64,000 nt of DNA from Puccinia triticina (lineage: Eukaryota > Basidiomycota > Pucciniomycetes > Pucciniales > Pucciniaceae). The stretch is from assembly GCF_026914185.1 (NCBI RefSeq), contig NC_070561.1, positions 2,666,001 through 2,730,000 on the forward strand. Reading direction: 5' to 3'. Below, piece by piece: positions 33,596 to 42,661 of the stretch (positions are counted from its first letter, which is position 1; every line of letters begins with the position of its first letter). Below the pieces are notes generated by a model, which made no database searches, had not been told where the DNA came from, and saw nothing but the letters and a program-made list of their open reading frames with translations. A program made the translations under genes and the position numbers.

Positions 33596-34084
33596 TTCCC
33601 TACCTCGCAAAAGAGTAGGCAGCAGATGTCTGTTTTCAGCTTTTTTTGCTTGTCCCTCCGTTGAGGCTACGCAAGGACAGCTGGGGCCAAGTCAGCTGCT
33701 TCAAGAGATAGCCAAGAAGCATGGCTCTCTGCTGGTATCTTTCTTTTATCTGTAACACATGAGCTTGATTTAAAAAAAAAAAAAAAAAGAGCTGCTAGGT
33801 TTTGACAGGTGTCAAAAGTATGGCTTTGACCCAGGCCTGTTTGAACAATGCCCTCCCAAAACCCATGAACTCCTTTTTGTTTCATTTGGGATTCAAGAGT
33901 GTTTTTGGAGGGATCCAACCTCAGGAAGGTGGAAAGTGAAAGGGCAGATGTAGGCGGACAAATCTGTCTGCTCAGATTCTCGATGGCTTTTACTTGAGTC
34001 GAGATATCAAGAGTTGAAGATTCTGAAAATTTTCCCCAGCCAAATGGGATTTCTGCTGCCTACTGTTTTGCGAGGTAGGATGTA
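33596..34084. other. Spacer in Helitron 4, no gene
   Basis: Contains an A16 run at about 33773-33788. Nothing else recognised. Confidence 0.4.
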
Positions 34085-34143
34085 AGTCCCTCCTTCGGAG
34101 GGTCGCTTTGCAACAGCGCTCGCGCGCCTCCGATCGAGGGACT
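34085..34143. mobile_element. 59-bp mini-MITE, copy 2 (inverted)
   Basis: Also bounded by TA (34083-34084, 34144-34145) with terminal AGTCCCTCCTTCGGAGGG. It is the reverse complement of copy 1 apart from point changes. Confidence 0.7.
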
Positions 34144-34598
34144 TAGCTAAGTTTGATTGTGCCTATAAATAGACGACCTGTGGCAGCATTAATATTCCTC
34201 AGGCAATTCTCCGGGCTGGCTTCCAGCCGGGGATTTGTCTCACCCCCGTCCGCTGTTGCACTTGCGCAGTTTGATGGGGCGCTACTCGTGGGCTCCCCTT
34301 GTGCTTAACGGCTGGGGGTCTTCCTCTCACCACTTTTCAACCCTGCTAGACAGGGATGGGTGGTGGGCCACGGTATGTCAGCTTGCTGACATTGGGTGGT
34401 AGGGTGCAGGCTTGGCTTTTTTATTGTTGTAACTGATTATTTTGGCTTGTAATTCTTTGTTTTGTATGCAAAATCTTGTTTTTTGCCTTTCTGTTTTCTG
34501 AGAGGGGAAACCCTTGATTTTTTTTGTAGTTTTCAGTAAATTGTAGGGGGAACCCTTGATTTTTTTTTCTACAATTCTGAGACTTTAATATACTTGGA

Positions 34599-35204
34599 TG
34601 TGGTACACAAATAAAGTTCTCAACAGCTTACCACCCACAGACTGATGGATTAGCTGAAAGAATGATTCAAACTCTTGAAGACATGATCAGAAGATATTGT
34701 GCCTATGGATTGGAATTTAAGGACAAAGATAACTACACTCATGATTGGTGCTCACTTTTACCAGCCCTTGAGTTTGCCTATAATTCCAGTAAACATAGCT
34801 CTACAAATAGTACACCCTTTGAACTGGAAAGAGGATGGATTCCTTGTTTCCCCAAAGACTTGGTTTTATCTAAATCTGTAACAATACATCCTAACACAGC
34901 AGACTTCCATCAAATTATGACTAAGACAGCTAATTACGCAGCAGAATGTATTACAAAATCCTTTGAATACAAAAAATCTAGATGGGACAAGACTCATAAA
35001 CCTCACCAGTTTAAAGTTGGAGAAGAAGTTCTTATTTCTACATTTAATTTTACCAACCTCACTGGCCCTGAGAAGTTGAGAGACTCATTTGTAGGACCAT
35101 TTGTTATTAAAGCTTTGAACTGGAAGAATGCTGTTGAAGTTATGTTGACAGGTGAATTAGAAAGAAAACACCCTACCTTTCCTATTAGTTTAATTAAATG
35201 TTAG
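34599..35204 (+). pseudogene. Gypsy integrase, third catalytic residue and C-terminal part
   Basis: Follows from 23280 as D-L-C-G-TQIKFS, with STAYHPQTDGLAERMIQTLED carrying the catalytic Glu. It then reads PALEFAYNSSKHSSTNSTPFELERG, the GPF/Y-like FVGPFVIKAL, and HPTFPISLIKC, stopping at TAG. Across the pieces all three catalytic residues are kept. Confidence 0.9.
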
Positions 35205-35221
35205 GTGCCTAGTAACAATTA

Positions 35222-35398
35222 TGGTGTTCAAAGTTGGTTTGCATAATTTTATGCATGCATAAATCATAAAATCATAAAATCTTTTTTGTAGGGGATATGA
35301 CTGTCTGATTATGTAATACAAAATTTCCTCACCAAAATATTTTTATGATTTTATGATTTATGCATGCATAAAATTATGCAAACCAACTTTGAACACCA
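35222..35398. mobile_element. 177-bp MITE with about 60-bp perfect TIRs and TA duplication
   Basis: Starts TGGTGTTCAAAGTTGG and ends with its exact complement; TA on both sides (35220-35221, 35399-35400). It sits in the gypsy just after the integrase stop; removal joins NN-Y-ENFPLRKDN. Confidence 0.9.
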
Positions 35399-35400
35399 TA

Positions 35401-35643
35401 AATGAAAATTTCCCTTTAAGGAAAGACAACATGTTCAAAGTTGTAATTCCAAGACTGAAGAAAGAGGTTGTGAAAATAAAGAAGGCTCTACAACACAGAA
35501 AAATCAGGAAAATCAATGTGGACATTAAACAATATCTAGTTAGATACAGTGGTTCTAAAAAAGATGAATGGCTCACTACTGACCAAATTCCAGACTCTGA
35601 AAAATTCCTTAGACAATACAGAGCTGATAAAAGAATTCTTTAA
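35401..35643 (+). pseudogene. Gypsy C-terminal chromodomain
   Basis: NMFKVVIPRLKKE, then IKQYLVRYSGSKKDEWLTTD and EKFLRQYRADKR. The YLVRYSG...EW pattern is a chromodomain, as in chromoviruses, which use it for targeting. It is separated from the integrase by a TAG and the MITE. Confidence 0.8.
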
Positions 35644-35675
35644 TTCTTTGATCCGCCTTTTTTGGAGGGAGGAAG

Positions 35676-36215
35676 TGTCAGCCACAGAGTACATGTCACA
35701 GTACCTTACACGTACCAAGTACCTGCAATTGCTCACACTACATATAGTACATTCCTTTTACACCTTTATTACATATGTATATCATTAGCCTGGTTCACAT
35801 TAGTGACTTTGAACCTATTTTTATCTGATTTTATCATGAAATTTTGACAAATTTTTCAATCATCAGAAAAAGTGGTTTCAGAAGAATCTGACCAACTTGA
35901 AAAAAACAATGAATTTTAATGATAAAATGCGTCAAAATGGCCTTAAAAATCCAATGTGAACCGGGCTATTAGACACAAGCTTAAGAATGTACTCTTGTTA
36001 TACATTACATTACAGATAACCATAGTTAAATACAGTTACCATAATGTAATGTTGTTATAAGAGTTGATTTACGTGCACACAGTAAGATTACAATATAATG
36101 TAACATTACTGTACACGTGAAATACCCCCAAGACAGGTATCACTCATTCATCCCCTGTTACGCCTCATTCCCTACTTACATAACATATTGACTAAAATCC
36201 CTAATTACGTTGACA
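35676..36215 (+). repeat. 3' LTR of the host gypsy element
   Basis: Starts TGTCA after the purine tract GGAGGGAGGAAG and ends TGACA (540 bp including a 179-bp MITE). Confidence 0.75.
35788..35966. mobile_element. MITE inside gypsy LTR, TA duplication
   Basis: Begins GCCTGGTTCACATT, ends AATGTGAACCGGGC, flanked by TA (35786-35787, 35967-35968). Confidence 0.8.
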
Positions 36216-36306
36216 CCCCATTTTTTTGCGCAGCATTTCCCCATATAATGAGGTCTGCAGGAAAAGGAGGCATTGTCGTAATCAGTGATCAAGGCTTTGC
36301 TGGGAG

Positions 36307-36757
36307 CAACTGTGGGCCGCTACGCTACACTACGCTACAGGGCCACTTAGCGTTACGCCCGCTCATTTTGAGTAGCGTTAGCGCGCTGTTAGCGCCGCTA
36401 CGCTGCGCTACGTTTCAGCGGCGCTAACAGCGCGCCAATTGTATGTTAGTGTTAGCGCACCGCTACAGTCACTACGCTGCGCTACAGCGCTTTTAGCGGA
36501 AAAAAAGGCCTTTTTTTCAGCTAAAAGCACTGTGGCGCACCGTAGCGCGCGCTCTTTTGCGCCCTGCGTGTGTAGCGTTAGCGCAATTGCGCGCATCTGC
36601 GCTAACGCTACGCTAACAGCTAAATTAGCTGTGCACCCTTTGCGCGTAGCGTTAGCGCAGAAAGGCGCAATTCCGCTAACGCTACGCTAAAAGTTAGCGG
36701 AATTCCGCTACGCTACGCCATGCTAACGCTACGGTTAGCGTAGCTGGCCCACCGTTG
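36307..36757. mobile_element. CAAC...GTTG MITE, GC-rich family member 1
   Basis: 451 bp. Ends CAACTGTGGGCC and GGCCCACCGTTG. CTGGGAG repeated on both sides (36300-36306, 36758-36764), or GCTGGGAG if 8 bp. The body is packed with GCTACGCTAACGC oligomers on both strands. No gene. Confidence 0.8.
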
Positions 36758-36764
36758 CTGGGAG

Positions 36765-37785
36765 GACAACAATCACGGCAAAGCCAATCAATACCTCCCA
36801 GCGTCTTGTGGTTCTGATGGCACTTGTGTCTCTCTTTTTATATTTGAGACTTGGCCTTTGTTTCCATTTCCCCTTTGCTTCTTGCTTGAATATCAACAAA
36901 GACATTTCAGATCTGTTGTGCGATTCCACAAAAGCAAAAACCAACAACTCGTACAAAGTTCTTCCCATTTTGTTGTGGAATCCCACAAATACCAGTGCGT
37001 TTCCAAAGCCGGCTCAGCTGAATTCCAAAATCGAGATGTTGGGTATGCCCCCCGATGATTGAGCCATGAACTATTCTATTCCCAGCTCCGGTTGTGCAAT
37101 TCCAAACAGAACAGATCATTGCCTGCCTGCTGGTGAGCAAGCTACATTTGACTGTTCACTCACAGCACGTCTTGGTCTATTTCCTTATTCAGGTGACCCA
37201 ATCCAAAACCGGCCAATAACAGCGTGTTGGACTATTTGCTTTACTGGCTTGTTCACCCAATTCCAAAACCAACACACCGCTGCGCCATTGCTGAAAAGCA
37301 CCCAACCATACATTTTCAGTGGACAACCTACAGCCCTGAATCATGCTTGCCTTTGGTGGATCTGGCAAACAAAACACGATCGGGCTGTGGCATCACTTCC
37401 AGAGCCAGTCTCCTTGATTTTCCATTTTTGGTAAATTTTGCCAGTCTCATCACTGGTAGGTGATGGTATTTAAACTGCTCTATCTGTCTCATTGTACTCA
37501 ACTACCAATCCCCTGGCATCATCCCCTTCACAGTCTGTCTTTTGTCCCAATATTATGGCACCAGCACCGTCTACTTTGCACATCAAAGCCATCCCCTGTT
37601 CAGCGGTGCCCCGTTTGACATCACTAAGATGGTACACAACATTGTCATCATGCTATGTATATATCAACTCATCAACTCATACTAGCATTTTGAATCAGCT
37701 CGCACCCACAATCAGCCCAGCTTTAACATATGGCAAGCTCCTGCTCAAGTCTACATTAGCATTTGTCGACGACCGCACTGGTGAT
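36765..37785. other. Unassigned
   Basis: Loose repeats of the type TTGTGNAATTCCA between 36900 and 37260. No coding or RNA feature supported. Confidence 0.4.
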
Positions 37786-37789
37786 TGCT

Positions 37790-38250
37790 AGGCCTTTTTC
37801 TGAGCTTCGGGGGCCGAGGAAGACAAGATCCGGTCCAACGCGCGAGCAATCTGGATGTCATTTTGTGCAATCTCCTGGTCGGGAAAGCGCTCTCAATGCA
37901 CAAATAGATGTGTTTGCCAAGAGCCGAGGGCATGGTGGAGTTGGAGGTTCAATCAAAGCTGAAGTGATAAGCAGGTCTTCTTGGAGGCGGACTCCCCGGA
38001 GATCCCCGTCAGCAGTCCTGCTGGGACCCCGCTCTGAAGAGTGCCAGATAGCCGCTCAATATCGGCCGATCCAAGGGTGATAAACTCATTCTTGCCTGCA
38101 GATAGGCACGCAGAAACCGTCAAGACCTAGGGCAAACAAATTGCGGATAACTTCTCATACACGTCTTGCACCTCTTCACTGCTTTTTGGCTCTTGCGGCT
38201 TTCTGGACTTATTATGACAATTCCTGATGCTGTTGTGAAGCTTACAATGC
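37790..38250 (-). pseudogene. RAD51-paralog (RAD57/XRCC3-like) fragment
   Basis: Minus strand reads KNEFITLGSADIERLSGTLQ, then SGVPAGLLTGISGESASKKT (Walker A; GESASGKT expected). A stop follows, then in another frame LGKHIYLCIESAFPTRRLHK, and in a third EIAQNDIQIARALDRILSSS. An exon upstream (about 38250-38140) reads KSSEEVQDVYEKLSAIC. The order fits an XRCC3/RAD57-type recombinase. The altered Walker A, stop and frameshifts show it is dead. It lies upstream of a Helitron 3' end at 40111 and is probably cargo, though that Helitron's 5' end was not found. Confidence 0.65.
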
Positions 38251-38259
38251 GGGGGGACC

Positions 38260-39460
38260 CTTGAGAAAGTATCTGACTCGTAGTGATCTACCTGGAGGCC
38301 CATTGCCAATGCCGCACAGCAAATGAGGAAATAGGGATACACATACAGGTGTCCGCAAACAAATATATAAGAGTGTATGGCTAAGAGCGGCAAAGCAAGA
38401 ACATGGACTAAAAAGCCTAGGGCGGCTTCCTTTGAGGGTGCAAGACCGAGAGCGGTCAGAAGAGCACAACAAGGCGGCCGGATGTGACTCTGAGGAAGCT
38501 GGACAACTGGCGAGCTTAACTAAGCCTCTCCAAGGAGGCGCGAAGCGTCTCCGAAGGAGATGCGTTCGACAGAGCGAGCAATTTGGTAAGATCTGGATTT
38601 CTGGGATCTGGCAATCCACATCTGGACCTGGGAGGCCTCTCAGATTGACGTGACCAAGCCTTGTAGACTAGATTTCTAACTCAGGCCGGATTTTTCCAAG
38701 CTGGGCCATTCCCTTTGTATAACTCCTACATATATTTCTTGACTTTCCATTTTTCTCCTTTTCTCTATAAATTATAAACCCTGTTAACCCTGGAAATGGA
38801 ACACCAACTTTGTTTGCTTGCACTCTCCTGAAACAAACCAGCCATCACATCTCATTAACTAATTCCGTGGACCATGTCCATCATTACAATACATTGCTAC
38901 ATATTTCCCTCACATCTTCCTCAGGGAAATTCCCAAAACATTGGGAAACACAGACATGAGCCAAGCCCACAATTATTCATTTCCAGTCAAATTGGACAAT
39001 CATAACCAGAAAGTGACAACCTAATTTGGAAATTGGGGAACACACAATGCTGATCTAAGATACTCTCTTCAAGGTCTCCTGTTGATGAGATAGATCACAA
39101 CTCATACTCAATTCTTAACCTTTGTTTGGAAGGCTTATCTTTGGGCCGCTGCCTGGCTACTTGCACAAGCACAGATCACATATTTTCTTGCTTTTTTAGC
39201 TCCAACATTAGACCTTCAAAAGGATAAAATAGCTGTAATAACAAAAACAATAAATGATCACATATAGTTTTTACCTGAAATTCCATTGGGCCGTAAGAAT
39301 GGCCATTCAAATTCAAGATCTACCAGGCAGTCCAAATCTTTTCAAATGGGGCCTGACTTATGAACCTGAAATGGATTTTGGTTCCTCTTTCTCATTATTT
39401 TAGTTCCCAGTTCCCAGTCTGCTTGCCATTACCATCATGAAATATCAAGGCAGTCACTTG
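38260..39460. other. Unassigned, probably Helitron 5 interior
   Basis: A CTCCAAGGAGGCGCGAAGCG-type palindrome lies at about 38526. Otherwise AT-rich with no supported gene. Confidence 0.35.
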
Positions 39461-39464
39461 ATAC

Positions 39465-39600
39465 GGTGGGTTGTTTCTGCTAAGGCCAGCTTTTGCTCAT
39501 GGGCAAATTTATATGGCATTGTCTAGGCCTACTTTGCTCAAGGGATTAGGCATAGCTTGTTTAAATGAATCCAAGGTACATAGACCTAAAATTCAAGGTT
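39465..39600 (+). pseudogene. PIF1-like Helitron helicase C-terminal relic
   Basis: FLLRPAFAHGQIYMALSRPT followed by LLKGLGIACLNE matches the last helicase motif of PIF1-type Helitron proteins (FSHGQLYVALSR). No other helicase motif survives nearby. It supports that this block belongs to a once-autonomous Helitron. Confidence 0.7.
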
Positions 39601-40079
39601 GTCAAGAAGTTACTGTGAGAAGGATGCTTTTAATGGCCTGTGATATTTTTATTTTATTATTTATAAGTAAGAATGCATTTGGCAGTTTTATTGCAAGTGT
39701 AATACTGGAAATTTTGCTTGACATCTTGTGTGAAAAAGTCAACCAAAACTTTATTAGGTGTGACAAGAATCCAAAATGTTATGCTTGTGATATACCACTG
39801 CCAAATGAGACTTAACTCATGAAATTGAATGAAGAAATTAGACACATCAGGGGGGTTCTCATTACAAATTTTTCAGCAATGCAAAAATTTCAAACTACAT
39901 AGCAGAACAGTTTCAGGGAAATTTGGCTGGTGAGATAACAGATTTCCAAAACCAGCAAGCAGCACCACATATGTCATAAGCAAACCAGCAGCTCTCAACC
40001 TCAAATATGAACTGTCCTATTGTCATGCAACATGTGTATTTGAATTGTTTATCTGTTTGACTGGCACTTGGTCTTTGCC

Positions 40080-40111
40080 TTTGTTCTGCGGCGCAGCCGC
40101 AATTTCCCTAG
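40080..40111 (+). mobile_element. Helitron 5 3' terminus
   Basis: Hairpin TGCGGC-GCA-GCCGCA, then ATTTCC and CTAG followed by T. The matching 5' end was not identified. Confidence 0.75.
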
Positions 40112-41294
40112 TCATGATATAAATACATAAACAATACATGATGTAATCTAATTCAAAAGAGCACTGAATGGAATCACTGATCAGCCAGTGTACACAGCTA
40201 CTTATCTAGGATCAGTACTGATCATTACACTGCCCTGATCATTTCCAATGCTGATCCTGTTGAGGATCTGCTTTGTTTGAGCGCTTCCAGTTCCCCCCTG
40301 GTCCTGAAGCGCCTCCCAGCACCTCAAATCCCCTCCTGCTCTTTTCCCCTCTATATAAACACGTCCCCAGGACTGTTTATCCCTCAGAATATTATTACAG
40401 CAAATTTTAACCCATACTACAGTTAAACAGTGCTTTCATTCTCACCCATCTTTCAATTCAGGAATAACATCAACTCTTGATTACCCTTACCTTTTTGTAG
40501 GTAAAACCATGAACCCATATTGAGTTATTCCTTGGATGCCTATTAACACCTTGTGTTGATATGGATGCGCCTTAATTGAGCAAGCCTCTCAGTCAAGATT
40601 ACTAATAGAGTGAAACCTTTTACAGGTCTTACCACAAACCCATTGGCCCATCCTTGGCACTTTACATTATCATCTTGCTAGTAACAACCCTCTCAGACAG
40701 GGTTAGTTACCTACAGGTAGACAGTTTCTGCCCTCTGCAAAACAATTTACCAAATTGTGCTCGGGTCAATTTTTGGTCTGCACAACCCAGGCGCAACGTT
40801 GGGTAGTGGTCCTCCCAATGTAAACCGCGTTTGGTAGTCAGAATTTGAGATTACAGTAGTTGATTAACCAAGTCCCAAAAAGTTTATGAAATTAGTAGCA
40901 ACAAATCCCAAATAATTTTTTTAGAAGAACGACTCCAAAAAAAGGGGCTAGGCCAACGTCAGGAGCTGGTTGGGAATTGGTTGCAGAAACAATGGGAGTT
41001 TTTTTTACAATCCTCTAAATATATAGTAGAGAAACATGCTATAAACTTGATTATCTGAGAGTCCACCATCTTTATCTTGAAAACCATGGAACATATTGAG
41101 TTCCAATGTGCATGCTATGAATCTTCTGGCACAGATAGAGGTGGAGCAAAACTTTTAAATCTTGAAAAACTGCTGTAAACTGTATCTTGACACCATGAGT
41201 GCAATACGGCACACCACAACATAAATGCAGGATGGAGAACTACTTCAGAGTATTGAATAGGTTTATCTGCAGCACAAATCTATGTGCAAGTTGG
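40112..41294. other. Unassigned, LTR-like promoter region
   Basis: A TATA-like CTATATAAACACG at 40351 with downstream pyrimidine-rich sequence resembles LTR promoters. No second copy or duplication was found. No gene. Confidence 0.4.
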
Positions 41295-41302
41295 GACTCT
41301 AA

Positions 41303-42016
41303 TAGAGATGGCCACGGGTACCCATTGGCAGGTACCCGACACCCGTGGGCGGGTACCCGCGGCATGAGCGGGTTCCTGCTTGGCGGGTGCGGGTGTTGTG
41401 TTTTTCCAGGAAAAAATTAGCGGGTACCTGCCTGTCTCAGATTTTGTGAGCTTGTGACTTGGGCCGCAAACTCCGAGACCTTGTGCCGGATGGCCATCAG
41501 CCACCACATTAAGGATGATCATCGGCACCCGGGTACCGCTAGCGGTACCAGGGTACCGGGTGTTTGTTGGGCCAAATTAATGGGCACCCGGCACCGCCCA
41601 GCTGGTGCCGGCGGTACCAGCGGTACCAGAAGAATCTGAGGTGGTGAGTGCAATTGGATATGTATGCAAACAACGGACCTGTGACAAGTCTGAAATAGTG
41701 TCACAGGACCTCTGTCCGTTTGCACGCAAACGGACAGGACAAAACATCAGCTCCACGCAAACGGACAGGACAAAAAATTGGTTTCCTGTCCGTTTGCACG
41801 CAAACAGACAGGTTGCCCCTCCCGCGGTACCAAGCTGCCTGGTGCCGGGTACCAGTGATCATCCTTACACCACATACATATGTACATATTCTTCTGAGCA
41901 AAAATGGGCCACACCCGCGAGTACTCGCCTTCTACACCCGGGTGCGGGTGCGGGTTTGGGTGTGGGAGTTTACTGAAAATATGTCCCGGGTACCCGGGTG
42001 CGCGTGGCTATCTCTA
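41303..42016. mobile_element. hAT-like non-autonomous element (outer)
   Basis: Starts TAGAGATGGCCACGGG, ends GCGTGGCTATCTCTA, flanked by GACTCTAA (41295-41302, 42017-42024). 8-bp duplication and TAGAGATGGC ends fit hAT elements. GGGTACCCG repeats inside. A second hAT-like element is inserted in it. Confidence 0.85.
41510..41867. mobile_element. hAT-like element nested in the first
   Basis: Starts TAAGGATGATCA, ends TGATCATCCTTA, flanked by CACCACAT (41502-41509, 41868-41875). Inside is a palindromic stretch built from CTGTCCGTTTGCACGCAAAC (41710-41815). Confidence 0.85.
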
Positions 42017-42024
42017 GACTCTAA

Positions 42025-42655
42025 CAAACACTAATAGTAATATGAGGTGAACTATGAAAATATGCTGATATGCTAACATACTTGGAATAAGTTCTGCCTG
42101 GATCATCTCCCTTTTCTGATTGGGGAATACTCCCATAGTTGTCTCATTCAAACACTTCCCAAATAAATATGACTCAATTCCTTTGACTGATGTCTAGAGG
42201 CAGTCAAGCTAACTTGAACAAGTTTGGGCATCTGTTTCTCCAAAACTTGATATTTTCATAAACATCTAGGCCCTATTTGAGTTTGCAAATCTTCTTACTC
42301 CTCACATCTGGCTGCCAGAAAGGGGAATGAAGAAGAGAGATGAGGGCATAAGGAAAAAAATGGAAGTATTTTTGTCAAATCATAAACCCATTGATTGTGA
42401 ACTACTTTCCAGAGCAAGCAAGAAGGCATGTAGAATCCTTCAATGATACAGAGGATGAGAGGAGATACACAAAAAGAAAGGAATAGAAACCAGAAAAAAT
42501 TTGTTTTGCAAAATGAGGCAAGATGTAAAGATTTAGTCTGAAGATCCAGTTTTAATAGGATAATTCTGTCCAAAAGACTCAATGGGATCTTTAATGATTC
42601 AAAGGGGAAAACAAAGAGTTTGCTATCATTTTGAAAGAAGTTGAATCTCAAGGTG
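42025..42655. other. 3' flank of the secreted-protein gene
   Basis: AT-rich; no other gene. It probably contains the 3' UTR and terminator of the minus-strand gene ending at 42662. Confidence 0.45.
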
Positions 42656-42661
42656 AGATTG

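Larger units (their letters stand above)
23281..34598 (-). mobile_element. Helitron 4 (11.3 kb) with CSN1 gene and nested mariner
   Basis: On the minus strand it starts TCCAAGTATATTAAAGTC (at 34598) and ends hairpin GCGGC-GCA-GCCGC, CTTGGCCT, CTAG at 23281-23284. It sits between A and T of the gypsy integrase core with the frame preserved. Two CAAGGGTT(T/C)CCCC tracts follow near the 5' end. No Rep/helicase. It holds most of a COP9 signalosome subunit 1 gene in its own orientation and a complete Tc1/mariner-type element. Confidence 0.85.
2375..36215 (+). mobile_element. Host chromodomain Ty3/gypsy retroelement, split by nested insertions
   Basis: One gypsy element in pieces on the plus strand: RT and start of RNase H (2376-3278), rest of RNase H and linker (11496-11627, 11983-12205), integrase zinc finger (18703-19175), integrase core (23046-23280), integrase C-terminus (34599-35204), chromodomain (35401-35643) and 3' LTR (35676-36215). 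The pieces occur in the canonical order, and those split by Helitrons join in frame with no missing bases. It already had stop codons, so it was probably decaying before some insertions. The 5' LTR and gag are left of the window or were displaced by copia A. Confidence 0.85.

Noticed and set aside
40112..40760. LTR with promoter
   Set aside because: TATA-like sequence only; no second copy, primer site or duplication, so left unassigned.
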